This document shows, one piece after another, positions 50,879-58,701 of a stretch of 64,000 bases of DNA. The notes under the pieces were generated by a model. The model worked only from the letters and a program-made list of their open reading frames with translations, was not told the origin of the DNA and searched no databases. How positions within the stretch are numbered: the first letter of the stretch is position 1; every line of letters starts with the position of its first letter. The translations under genes were made by a program, and so were the position numbers. The stretch comes from Cohnella xylanilytica (GTDB taxonomy: Bacteria; Bacillota; Bacilli; Paenibacillales; Paenibacillaceae), in NCBI RefSeq assembly GCF_014212175.1, contig NZ_JACJVR010000059.1:1-64000 (forward strand), given 5' to 3'.

Positions 50879-52144
50879 ATGGTTCGCGCCACGAACAGGA
50901 CCGGCAAGCTGCTGATCGGAACTCTCGCCTTGGTTATCGGTTGGGGAACGGCCGCTTCGTACGCTTCGGCGGCGGACAGCGGCTTTATCGGCCGCATGAC
51001 GAAGCAATATACGGAGTTCGAGGCCAAGCATCAGCAAGCGTACAACCGCTACTATCGAACGGAGAAAGGTCTATATGACACCTACCACAGGCAGATGACG
51101 GCGGTCTACGACAAGATGCTGAAGCAAGCCCGCGACGACCTGAACGCCATGACGGCGACGTTCCAGAGCGATATCGCGAGCCTGAAGCGAAGCTATGACG
51201 AGAACTCGGACGCCTTCCGCGAATACGAGAGGGCGACGGATAAGGACCGCGCCGGGGATCCGATGAATCTGTACGAAGACGCGATGGACCCGGACAATGC
51301 CGGCGGGCCGATGGACCGGTTCGAGGACAGCCTGGATCCCGATTCGGCGGGGGGCGCGACGGACGAGTACGCCGACGAGCTGGACCCGGATTCGGCCGGA
51401 AGCGCCATGGACGAATACGCAGACGAAGTCGATCCCGATTCGGCGGGCAGCGTCATGGACGAATTCGCGGACGAATCGTCCGTTCGCTCCTCGGGCAGCG
51501 TGATGGATCGCTACGAGGACGGCGAGCTGACCTTGAAGGAAGCGGAGAAGTTGATGGCGCAGGCGCTGGCCAAGGCGGAAGCCGGCATGGACAAGCGGAT
51601 CGAAGAGACGAAGCGGGCGGTGCAGAATCGGAAGAACCAGTCGCTGAAGGACATTCGGGACGCCTGGCTGAACGCGAGGAATTCGATTCTGTCGCAGCGG
51701 GAAGCGGCGATCGCGGCTGCGTCCTCGGCTCGCGAGAAGCTGACCGGCACCGGCATCTCGTTCCCGCCCCTTGTGCTGGACGATTGGATGACGGTCGTCG
51801 TGAACGGGGATTATATGATCTTCGAACAGCCGCCGACGGTCGTCGACGGGACGACGCTGGTGCCGATGCGCGCGATCTTCGAGAAGCTCGGAGCGAGCGT
51901 CGTCTGGCGCGCGTCCGACCGGACGATTACGGCGAAGAAGGGCAAGACGGCGATCTGGCTGCAGCTCGGCAACGCGAACGCGAAGGTCGGAACGGTCGCG
52001 CGGAAGCTGGAGGCGGCTCCGCGAACGGTGAACGGCAGCACGATGGTGCCCCTGCGCTTCGTCAGCGAAGCGCTCGGAGCCGGCGTGAAGTGGGACGACC
52101 AACTTCTGACAATCACGATAACATCTTCCGCTTCCGCATCCTAG
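50879..52144 (+). CDS. secreted protein with six acidic 16-residue repeats and a stalk (copper amine oxidase N) domain
   Basis: 421 aa. Signal peptide about 1-31; helical/coiled region about 38-120; six tandem 16-residue repeats at 121-216 with consensus DPDSAGxxMDEYADEx (first and last degenerate); coiled region rich in K/E/A (about 217-290); C-terminal stalk domain of the copper amine oxidase N family (about 305-418: VVNGDYMIFEQPPTVVDGTT, LVPMRAIFEKLGASVVW, STMVPLRFVSEALGAGVKW). No sortase or S-layer anchor is visible. The repeats are extremely acidic, with DxDxAG spacing that could bind divalent cations (inference). ATG 50879 follows GGGAGGAG. Function unknown. Confidence 0.82.
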   Translation: MVRATNRTGKLLIGTLALVIGWGTAASYASAADSGFIGRMTKQYTEFEAKHQQAYNRYYRTEKGLYDTYHRQMTAVYDKMLKQARDDLNAMTATFQSDIASLKRSYDENSDAFREYERATDKDRAGDPMNLYEDAMDPDNAGGPMDRFEDSLDPDSAGGATDEYADELDPDSAGSAMDEYADEVDPDSAGSVMDEFADESSVRSSGSVMDRYEDGELTLKEAEKLMAQALAKAEAGMDKRIEETKRAVQNRKNQSLKDIRDAWLNARNSILSQREAAIAAASSAREKLTGTGISFPPLVLDDWMTVVVNGDYMIFEQPPTVVDGTTLVPMRAIFEKLGASVVWRASDRTITAKKGKTAIWLQLGNANAKVGTVARKLEAAPRTVNGSTMVPLRFVSEALGAGVKWDDQLLTITITSSASAS

Positions 52145-52162
52145 ACCCAATCTAGGGCAAGA

Positions 52163-52195
52163 CAAACTCCCGTCATGGCTCATGACGGGAGTTTG
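52163..52195. terminator. hairpin between convergent genes
   Basis: 14-bp perfect stem CAAACTCCCGTCAT (52163-52176)/ATGACGGGAGTTTG (52182-52195), 5-nt loop. No T run on either strand, but its position between two convergent stops suggests a bidirectional terminator. Confidence 0.7.
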
Positions 52196-52213
52196 CGTTG
52201 GATAGGCGGAAGG

Positions 52214-52708
52214 CTACATATTCAGCGCTTCCGCGGCCGCCTTCTGGTCGTTGGCCAGCAGCCGGTTGAGGTCGTAGGCCGGATAGATCCCCTTGTTCAG
52301 CATGAACTCGAACACCTTGGAATGCAGCTGAATCGCTTGATTGAGCTGCTTCTTGAACGTCTCGCACAGGGACGGCGTCGCCGTCTCGGTAATGGCGATC
52401 GCGTAGTTGCGAACGGCCGTCTTGGAGAAGATCAGCAGATGTCCGGCATAATACGCCGTCAGGTCCTTGGGGGCGTTGTTCCTCATATCGACGGCCGGGG
52501 CGGACTTATAGTACGGCAGAAGCTCCTTCAGATTGCGTTCCAGCGATTGAATGGCTTCGGCGTACAGCTTCTTCAATTCGGGATCTTGGACTTGCGGGTA
52601 ATGCATCTTGAACCCCATCAGACTGTTCGATTGGAAAATGACCGTCTCGTGCAATTCCAACGTCTCGTGCCACGCGAGATGCGAGGCCTTCTTCGATTCA
52701 GCGGACAA
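52214..52708 (-). CDS. CotF-like spore coat protein
   Basis: 164 aa, full two-half CotF architecture: WHETLELHETVIFQSNSLMGFKMHYPQVQDPELKKLYAEAIQSLERNLKEL (N-half) and LTAYYAGHLLIFSKTAVRNYAIAITETATPSLCETFKKQLNQAIQLHSKVFEFMLNKGIYPAYD (C-half). Fourth CotF-type locus of the window. Start TTG 52708 has GAGGAGGG 7 nt upstream; the frame is open to 52765 but without a ribosome site. Probably spore-associated. Confidence 0.75.
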   Translation of the reverse strand: MSAESKKASHLAWHETLELHETVIFQSNSLMGFKMHYPQVQDPELKKLYAEAIQSLERNLKELLPYYKSAPAVDMRNNAPKDLTAYYAGHLLIFSKTAVRNYAIAITETATPSLCETFKKQLNQAIQLHSKVFEFMLNKGIYPAYDLNRLLANDQKAAAEALNM

Positions 52709-52783
52709 TTCGATTCCCTCCTCGATCGGATAGGATACCTTATGCCCAGACTTATGGGTAAGCAAGTTGTCTTGGAGCGATTC

Positions 52784-53455
52784 TCAAGTCATCGAGCTAT
52801 CCGGCTCGAAGCCGTTCCATACGATCGTCCGCTCGGCCGGGAAGCGGGAGGTCGGGCGGGCGGGTCGAGCCGCCTTGCCGATGGCGACGAGCAGGACCGG
52901 AACGTAACGGGGAGGGACATGGAACGCGCGGACGAAGGCTTCGGCGTCGAACCCGACCATCGGGCCGGAAGCCAATCCTTTGGCTTGGGCGGCGAGCATG
53001 AGCTGCATGGCGGCCAGAGAAGCGTTGCGAATCGCTTCGTCGCGCCTGTAGGTTCCGCCATCGCGCGCATAAGCTTCTTCGATCTGGGCGAACAGCGCCG
53101 CATGGGAGGAGTAGCCGGCATACGCGTCTTCGGCGCCGGCTTGGATGACGGGCCGGTACGCCGCTTCCGCGTTCCGGTTGGCCTCGAGGTCGCCGAGGAC
53201 GGCGATCGTGACGGAAGCTTCGACGACCTGCCGCTGGCCGTTCGCGATGGGAAGAAGCTTCTCCTTCGCCGACGCGTCGGAGAAGACGAGGAATTTCCAA
53301 TGCTGAAGATTCCAGGACGACGGGGCGCTGCCCGCGAGTTCCGCCAGTTCCGCGATCTCGGCCTCGCCGAGCCGGAACGAGGGGTCGAAGTGCCGGACGG
53401 AATGACGTTCGCGGAGAATGGTGGTAAAATCGGGTTGGGCTTGAGCGGTCGACAT
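52784..53455 (-). CDS. NAD(P)H nitroreductase family protein
   Basis: 223 aa. FMN-binding nitroreductase fold: RERHSVRHFDPSF near the N-terminus (RxSxR FMN motif), APSSWNLQHWKFLVF (about 45-59), and LMLAAQAKGLASGPMVGFDAEAF (about 150-172). Similar to YodC/MhqN-type oxidoreductases that act on quinones or nitro compounds, often in stress responses. RBS GGAAGGAG is somewhat far from the ATG. Divergent from the MocR-type regulator, with a perfect palindrome between them. Confidence 0.82.
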   Translation of the reverse strand: MSTAQAQPDFTTILRERHSVRHFDPSFRLGEAEIAELAELAGSAPSSWNLQHWKFLVFSDASAKEKLLPIANGQRQVVEASVTIAVLGDLEANRNAEAAYRPVIQAGAEDAYAGYSSHAALFAQIEEAYARDGGTYRRDEAIRNASLAAMQLMLAAQAKGLASGPMVGFDAEAFVRAFHVPPRYVPVLLVAIGKAARPARPTSRFPAERTIVWNGFEPDSSMT

Positions 53456-53567
53456 GGATAGATCGACTCCTTCCTAAGGCTGATTCGGGGATCGCGTTAT
53501 CGAGACGGGATCCGATATAGGTCATCATAGGCCGATCCGCCGCCGGGAGCCATCGCTATTTTCAACA

Positions 53568-53583
53568 ACTGTATCAATACAGT
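53568..53583. promoter_or_regulatory. operator palindrome between nitroreductase and MocR-type gene
   Basis: ACTGTATCAATACAGT is a perfect 16-bp palindrome 21 bp before the MocR-type start and about 110 bp from the divergent nitroreductase start. Probable binding site for the MocR-type regulator. Confidence 0.65.
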
Positions 53584-53604
53584 CGGCCGAGGGGAACGAA
53601 TCCG

Positions 53605-54957
53605 ATGCGCAGAAGATATTCCGACATTCTCTCCGATATGGAGCGCCAGATCGAAGAAGGGCGGTTCGCCGCCGGACAGAAGCTGCCCTCCGTCAGGCAG
53701 GCCGCGGAGCTGTACGGCTGCAGCGCCGGCACGATCGCGCGGGCTTACGCCGAATTGGAGAAGCGGCACGCCGTTTACTCGATTGCCCAGAGCGGCTATT
53801 ACGTGGTAGAGAATCCGGAGAACCGCCGCGTCGGCCCGGAGAGCATGACGATCGATTTTGCCTCCTCGTCCCCGGACCCCGGCGCGTTCCCGTATATGGA
53901 CTTCCGCCACTGCTTGAACAAGGCTCTGGATACGTATCAAGCCGAGCTGTTCACCTGCGGAGAACCGCTGGGGCTGCCGACGCTGCGCCGCGCGCTCGTC
54001 TCCCATCTGGCCGACGGCCAGGTGTTCGCTCCGGCGGATCGGATCGTCGTTACGTCCGGGGCCAATCAGGCGCTCGAGATTCTGGCGAGAATGCCGTTCC
54101 CGAACCGGAAGACGGCGATCCTGGTCGAACAGCCCAGCTACGATCTTTATCTGCGATACTTGGAAGCGGAGGGGATACCGGTCTGCGGAATCGCCCGTAC
54201 CGTGTCCGGCATCGACCTGAAGGAATTGGAGGAGAGGTTCCGGAGCGGCGGAATCAAGTTCTTCTATACGATCCCGAGATACCATTGTCCGCTGGGAACC
54301 TCGTACGGCGCGGAGGAGAGGAAGGCGATCGCCCGGCTCGCGAGCAAGTACGACGTCTACGTCGTGGAAGACGATTATATGGCCGATCTGGGGGAAGAGC
54401 CGGGACGCGACCCTATCTTCGCGTATAATGAGACTTCCCATGCGATTTACGTGAAGAGCTTCTCGAAAATCGTGTTCCCGGGACTCCGGCTCGGAGTCGC
54501 CGTATTGCCGGAGAAACTGATGAAGACGTTCGCGGCATTCAAGAGGTATTCGGATACGTCGCAGTTGTCCCAGGCCGCTCTCGAATTGTATATCCAGAAC
54601 GGCATGTACGAGCGGCACAAGCGCCATATCCGCGATCAATACGCGTCTCGGATCCGCGCGGTGAACGAAGCGCTGCGGCGTCACAACGACGAGGGATGGA
54701 TCGAAGCGCCGGAGCTTCGCTACGGCGTGTACGTTCCGTTCAAGCTGCCGCGGACGGTCCGTCTGGAGCGGCTGATCCGGCGGCTGGCGGAGAAGAAGAT
54801 CGACGTCGTCTCGGGCAAGCGTTATTATCTGGCGGAATTCCGGGACTGGGAGAAGCTGCTGCGGATCAGCGTCGCGCGGGCGAGGCCGGAGCGAATCGAA
54901 GACGGCGTGAGGGAGATCGTCGAAGAGGTGAGAAGAGAAGCGGTATCCTTCGTCTAA
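53605..54957 (+). CDS. MocR/PdxR-type GntR regulator with aminotransferase domain
   Basis: 450 aa. N-terminal GntR winged helix (about 1-70; MERQIEEGRFAAGQKLPSVRQAAELYGCSAGTIARAYAELEKRHAVYSIAQSGYYV) fused to a fold-type I aminotransferase domain (about 80-450) with the PLP lysine in YVKSFSKIVFPGLRLG (about 285-300) and VVEDDYMADL. Such proteins sense PLP-linked metabolites. Likely autoregulated and controlling the divergent nitroreductase through the palindrome at 53568. Confidence 0.85.
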   Translation: MRRRYSDILSDMERQIEEGRFAAGQKLPSVRQAAELYGCSAGTIARAYAELEKRHAVYSIAQSGYYVVENPENRRVGPESMTIDFASSSPDPGAFPYMDFRHCLNKALDTYQAELFTCGEPLGLPTLRRALVSHLADGQVFAPADRIVVTSGANQALEILARMPFPNRKTAILVEQPSYDLYLRYLEAEGIPVCGIARTVSGIDLKELEERFRSGGIKFFYTIPRYHCPLGTSYGAEERKAIARLASKYDVYVVEDDYMADLGEEPGRDPIFAYNETSHAIYVKSFSKIVFPGLRLGVAVLPEKLMKTFAAFKRYSDTSQLSQAALELYIQNGMYERHKRHIRDQYASRIRAVNEALRRHNDEGWIEAPELRYGVYVPFKLPRTVRLERLIRRLAEKKIDVVSGKRYYLAEFRDWEKLLRISVARARPERIEDGVREIVEEVRREAVSFV

Positions 54958-54978
54958 GCGGTTTCGCGAGAATCGCTC

Positions 54979-55008
54979 TTGACGGGGCGCTTCTTTTGTG
55001 GTTATTAT
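54979..55008 (+). promoter_or_regulatory. putative promoter upstream of TrxB-like gene
   Basis: TTGACG (54979-54984), 18-bp spacer, TATTAT (55003-55008), close to consensus. It would produce a leader of about 230 nt ahead of the reductase gene. Confidence 0.5.
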
Positions 55009-55130
55009 GGATTCACGAAGTCCGCGATTCAATCGATCGCATGGCAGGATCTGCAGGCGGCGAACCGCGCGCTCCGTGCGCGTCGGCCGGGCAGGAATGA
55101 GCGCCGGGTCCGGAACGTCAAGAGGATCGA

Positions 55131-55214
55131 TGTCGCGGATCGAGCTGCATTGTCCTGGTTGCCGCAGGGCAATGCCGAGCTGCGATTATATTATGGATAT
55201 TAGAAATCCATAAT
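55131..55214 (+). CDS. possible 27-aa cysteine-containing peptide
   Basis: MSRIELHCPGCRRAMPSCDY then IMDIRNP: a CPGC pair plus a third cysteine, as in a minimal zinc-ribbon knuckle. AGAGG lies 4-5 nt before the ATG. It ends inside the inverted repeat that precedes the TrxB-like gene. Could be a real leader peptide or chance; no homologue is recognised. Confidence 0.25.
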
Positions 55215-55216
55215 AT
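55188..55216. promoter_or_regulatory. 11-bp inverted repeat (operator) upstream of TrxB-like reductase
   Basis: ATATTATGGAT (55188-55198) and ATCCATAATAT (55206-55216) are perfectly complementary with a 7-bp spacer. AT-rich composition and position 32 bp before the ATG point to a repressor site (MarR, HxlR or Rrf2 type). Confidence 0.6.
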
Positions 55217-55247
55217 CACCAATAACGAACGAAGGGATGGGAAAACC

Positions 55248-56153
55248 ATGAACTACGATTGCGCGATCGTCGGAGGAGGCCCGGCGGGATTAAATGCGGC
55301 GCTTGTGCTCGGAAGAGCGAGGCGGAACGTCGCGATCTTCGACGATAACCGGCCGAGAAATGCCGTGACGCACGCCTCGCACGGATTTATTACGCGCGAC
55401 GGGATCAAGCCGTCCGAATTCCGCCGCATCGCCTACGAGGAGATTCTAAGCTATCCGTCCGTCCGGCATTGGCAGACCGAGGTGACCGATATTCGCCGGA
55501 CGGACGAAGGGTTCGTCCTTCGTACCTCTTCAGGCGAGGAAGTGCGGGCGCGGAAAATCATTCTGTCCGCGGGGCTTCGGGACATGTTCCCGGAGATCGA
55601 AGGGTTCCGCGACTTCTACGGTCGAAGCCTGTTCGTCTGTCCGTTCTGCGACGGATGGGAGATGCGGGATCGTCCTCTGGCGATCGTCACGCATAATCCG
55701 GCCATATACCGCAAGGCGAAGATGTTCTTCAACTGGAGCCGGGATCTCGTCATCTGCACCAACGGAAGCGAATTGCTGTCCGCCGAACAGCGGCAGCGGC
55801 TAAGCGCCGAGGGCGTGCGGGTCGTGACGGCGCCGATCGCGTCCTTCTCCGGTCGCGACGGCAAGCTGGAGCGGGTGAACTTCGCCGACGGCACCTACGT
55901 GGAGCGATCCGGAGGCTTCGTCGAGCCGGAGCAGGTTCCCAGCGTCCAGTTCGAACAAGCGCTGGGCTATCGGACGTCGGAGAACGGGGGCATCGCGACC
56001 GACGCGATGGGCAAGACGACCGCACCGGGCGTCTTCGCGGCTGGGGATGGCGCCTACGTCATGCCGTCCCAGCTGATCTATGCCGCAGCCGCGGGGAGCA
56101 AGGCGGGCGCGGCCGTCTTGGCCGAGCTTACGGAAGAAGATTGGGATTGGTAA
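55248..56153 (+). CDS. thioredoxin-reductase-like NAD(P)/FAD-dependent oxidoreductase
   Basis: 301 aa. FAD motif VGGGPAGLNAALVLGRA (8-24), redox-active CPFC (Cys131, Cys134) where TrxB has CATC, a degenerate NAD(P) region (AIVTHNPAIYRKAKMF, lacking the GxGxxA signature), and TAPGVFAAGDGAYVMPSQLIYAAAAG at the C-terminus. Belongs to the TrxB-like branch found in many Firmicutes beside redox regulators; electron donor and acceptor unknown. Strong ribosome site (AAGGGATGGG). Ends in a terminator. Confidence 0.85.
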   Translation: MNYDCAIVGGGPAGLNAALVLGRARRNVAIFDDNRPRNAVTHASHGFITRDGIKPSEFRRIAYEEILSYPSVRHWQTEVTDIRRTDEGFVLRTSSGEEVRARKIILSAGLRDMFPEIEGFRDFYGRSLFVCPFCDGWEMRDRPLAIVTHNPAIYRKAKMFFNWSRDLVICTNGSELLSAEQRQRLSAEGVRVVTAPIASFSGRDGKLERVNFADGTYVERSGGFVEPEQVPSVQFEQALGYRTSENGGIATDAMGKTTAPGVFAAGDGAYVMPSQLIYAAAAGSKAGAAVLAELTEEDWDW

Positions 56154-56211
56154 GGGAGGCGGGCCGTCCGGGTCTGATCTCGAGAGGCATTTCCTTTCCG
56201 AGACGAAGAAC

Positions 56212-56237
56212 GGGAGCCGCGGGGCTCCCTTCTTTTT
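56212..56237 (+). terminator. intrinsic terminator after TrxB-like gene
   Basis: 7-bp stem GGGAGCC (56212-56218)/GGCTCCC (56223-56229), loop GCGG, followed by TTCTTTTTTT. Confidence 0.85.
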
Positions 56238-56323
56238 TTACGGATATGGCCTTATCGGATGGAGTCGAGTCTGTTAGGATAGGGGGAGGAACGAAATTCG
56301 GGGGATGGATGGTGACATGATCG

Positions 56324-58483
56324 ATGAAGACTGGCGATGAGGCAAAGGCGCGCGGCGAGCTGCGCCGATTGTTGGAAGCGGTTGCGAACCGGCTGATTCC
56401 GGGGGACGACTGGCCGTCGGCATCCGAGGGGGGCGTCCTCGAGTATCTGGAACGGCGCGCGTCCGAGGATCCGGACACGTGGGCGGGTCTAATCGTCCCG
56501 GGATTGCGCGAGCTGGACGCGCGGGCCGTCGCCAGTCATGGCCGTCCATTCCCGGAATTGCCGGAGGACGAGCAGGACGAACTGCTGCGAGACTTCGAAC
56601 GCGGCCGGGACGGGATCGGGAACGGAGACGAGAATGGGGGCGGGAACGGGCAAGTCTCGCCGGAACGCTTCTTCGAAGTCTTCTTGAGCCTGGTTGCCGA
56701 AGGCTATTACGGCAGCCCCGAAGCGGGAGGCAATCCCGGCGCCAAGTCGTGGGACATGCTCGGCTTCCGTCCGGGTCCGCTGGCCGGCCACCCGGCTTCC
56801 GTCCCGGAGGCGGAATGGCCGCTGCGAACGTTCGACGAGCTTCGCGATCGTTACGACGCCGTCGTCGTGGGAGCCGGAGCCGGGGGTTCGGTCGCGGCGG
56901 CCGTGTTGGCCGAGGCGGGAATGAGCGTGCTCGTCGTCGAACGCGGCAGCTGGCTCCGGTACGCGGACGTCGGCCGCGACCATCTTCGCAATCATCGTCT
57001 TAGCAAGTACGGGCACAACACGGGGCCGGAATCGGAAGGTCACCCCCGAACGATCTTGACGCCGGGCGGAGCGGAACGTATCACGCTCCCCCATGAAGGC
57101 GATTATCATAATAATGCCATGACGCTGGGCGGTGGAACGAGGGTCTACGGCGCGCAGGCGTGGCGATTCCATCCGGACGACTTCCGAATGGCGACCCGCT
57201 ACGGGATTCCCGACGGAAGTTCGCTCAGCGACTGGCCGATCCGCTACGAAGACCTTGAGCCGTATTACGAGCGGGCCGAATGGGAAGTCGGCGTCTCGGG
57301 CGACGGAGGCGCGCACCCGGACGGCGGGAAGAGGGGGCGCCCGTATCCGATGCCGCCGCTGTCCGGCACGCGGGAAGCGCGGCGATTGGCCGAGGGGGCG
57401 GCGAGGTTGGGATGGCCCTTCGGCCCGGTGCCTCTGCTGATCAACTCCGTCGAACGGGACGGCCGTCCGGCTTGCGGCAGGTGCGGCCAATGCGTCGGCT
57501 TCGCTTGTCCGACGGACAGCAAGAACGGCGGCCACAATACGATGCTGCGCCGAGCTCTCGCCACCGGGAACTGCGACCTGATCTGCGACACGATCGCGGA
57601 CCGGATCCTGACGGAAGGGGGGCGGCATGCGACCGGCGTTCAGCTGGCCCAATCGTTCGGCGGTACGATCCGGCGCAAGCGGATTCGGGCCGGCCATGTG
57701 GTGGTGGCCGCCGGAGCCATCGAGAGCGCCCGGCTGCTGCTGCATTCGGCGACGGACGCGGAACCGGACGGCATCGGGAATCGGTACGGGCAAGTCGGAA
57801 GGAACTTGCAGGGACACGTCTATGCGGGGGCTTACGGCTTGTTCGACGAGCCCGTGCAGGACGGTCTGGGGCCGGGAGTCGCCATCGCTACCCTTCGATT
57901 CGCCCATGGCAACGCCGGCATCGTCGGAGGAGGGCTGCTCGCCAACGAATTCACCCGGCTCCCGCTCATTCACTGGTATCGGGCGCTTGCGCCGGATGCG
58001 GCCCGGTGGGGGAGCGCGGGCAAGGAGACGATGCGCGTCAGCTATTCGCGCACGAGCCAAATCCAGGGGCCGATTCAAGAGATTCCGACGCCTGAATCCC
58101 GGGTTCGGCTCTCGCCGACGGTCAAGGACCGGTTCGGCATTCCCGCGGCTATGCTGTCCGGCAGCGTTCATCCCGAATCGGTACGGGCCGCGCGCATGCT
58201 GGCCGAGCAGGCGGAGAGATGGCTATGGGCTTCCGGAGCGGTCCAGGTATGGCGAACGTCGCCGGGAGACGGACTGAGCGCCGGACAGCATCAGGCGGGC
58301 ACGCTGCGTATGGGGGAAGATCCCGCTTCGTCGGTGACGGACCCGCTGGGGCGCGTCCACGGATACGACAATCTCTGGGTAAGCGACGGTTCGGTGCATG
58401 TGACGAACGGGGGCGTCAACCCGGTGCTGACGATTCTGGCGCTAGCCTTCCGAACGGCGGAAAATCTCATCAAACAGGCTTGA
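56324..58483 (+). CDS. GMC-type oxidoreductase with fused gluconate 2-dehydrogenase subunit-3-like domain
   Basis: 719 aa. Residues about 8-150 (LLEAVANRLIPGDDWPSA...PERFFEVFLSLVAEGYYGSPEAGGNPGAKSWDMLGF) resemble gluconate 2-dehydrogenase subunit 3 (PF13618), normally a separate small protein. Residues about 175-719 are a GMC oxidoreductase: VVVGAGAGGSVAAAVLAEAG, a GCGQC/CPTDSKNGGHNT segment, and C-terminal SVHVTNGGVNPVLTILALAFRTAENL. Probably an FAD-linked sugar or polyol dehydrogenase. No Tat signal is visible at the fusion N-terminus. A low-complexity Gly/Asn stretch (about 96-108) joins parts of the first domain. Confidence 0.8.
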   Translation: MKTGDEAKARGELRRLLEAVANRLIPGDDWPSASEGGVLEYLERRASEDPDTWAGLIVPGLRELDARAVASHGRPFPELPEDEQDELLRDFERGRDGIGNGDENGGGNGQVSPERFFEVFLSLVAEGYYGSPEAGGNPGAKSWDMLGFRPGPLAGHPASVPEAEWPLRTFDELRDRYDAVVVGAGAGGSVAAAVLAEAGMSVLVVERGSWLRYADVGRDHLRNHRLSKYGHNTGPESEGHPRTILTPGGAERITLPHEGDYHNNAMTLGGGTRVYGAQAWRFHPDDFRMATRYGIPDGSSLSDWPIRYEDLEPYYERAEWEVGVSGDGGAHPDGGKRGRPYPMPPLSGTREARRLAEGAARLGWPFGPVPLLINSVERDGRPACGRCGQCVGFACPTDSKNGGHNTMLRRALATGNCDLICDTIADRILTEGGRHATGVQLAQSFGGTIRRKRIRAGHVVVAAGAIESARLLLHSATDAEPDGIGNRYGQVGRNLQGHVYAGAYGLFDEPVQDGLGPGVAIATLRFAHGNAGIVGGGLLANEFTRLPLIHWYRALAPDAARWGSAGKETMRVSYSRTSQIQGPIQEIPTPESRVRLSPTVKDRFGIPAAMLSGSVHPESVRAARMLAEQAERWLWASGAVQVWRTSPGDGLSAGQHQAGTLRMGEDPASSVTDPLGRVHGYDNLWVSDGSVHVTNGGVNPVLTILALAFRTAENLIKQA

Positions 58484-58587
58484 CGGAAGGGAGAATCGGG
58501 CGCGGTATACCTATAAATCGTGAGCCTATAACGATCCTTTATCTATCGGATAAATATTATTGTTTATCATTAGTAGCGATATACTAT

Positions 58588-58675
58588 GCTATAATTGATC
58601 CAGATAGGTTGCGCGAATAGGTTGCTCCCTCGGTTGGACGAAGCGACTGGGCGGGAGCGCCTGCTTCTTTTTGCA
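58588..58675 (+). promoter_or_regulatory. mqo promoter and leader hairpin
   Basis: Extended -10 TGCTATAAT (58587-58595). In the leader, GCTCCC (58624-58629) can pair with GGGAGC (58653-58658), and a T tract (TTCTTTTTG) follows 10-15 nt later, giving a weak terminator-like structure before the start codon at 58702. Confidence 0.4.
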
Positions 58676-58701
58676 AATAATAGGTTATAAGGACGGTAAC
58701 T

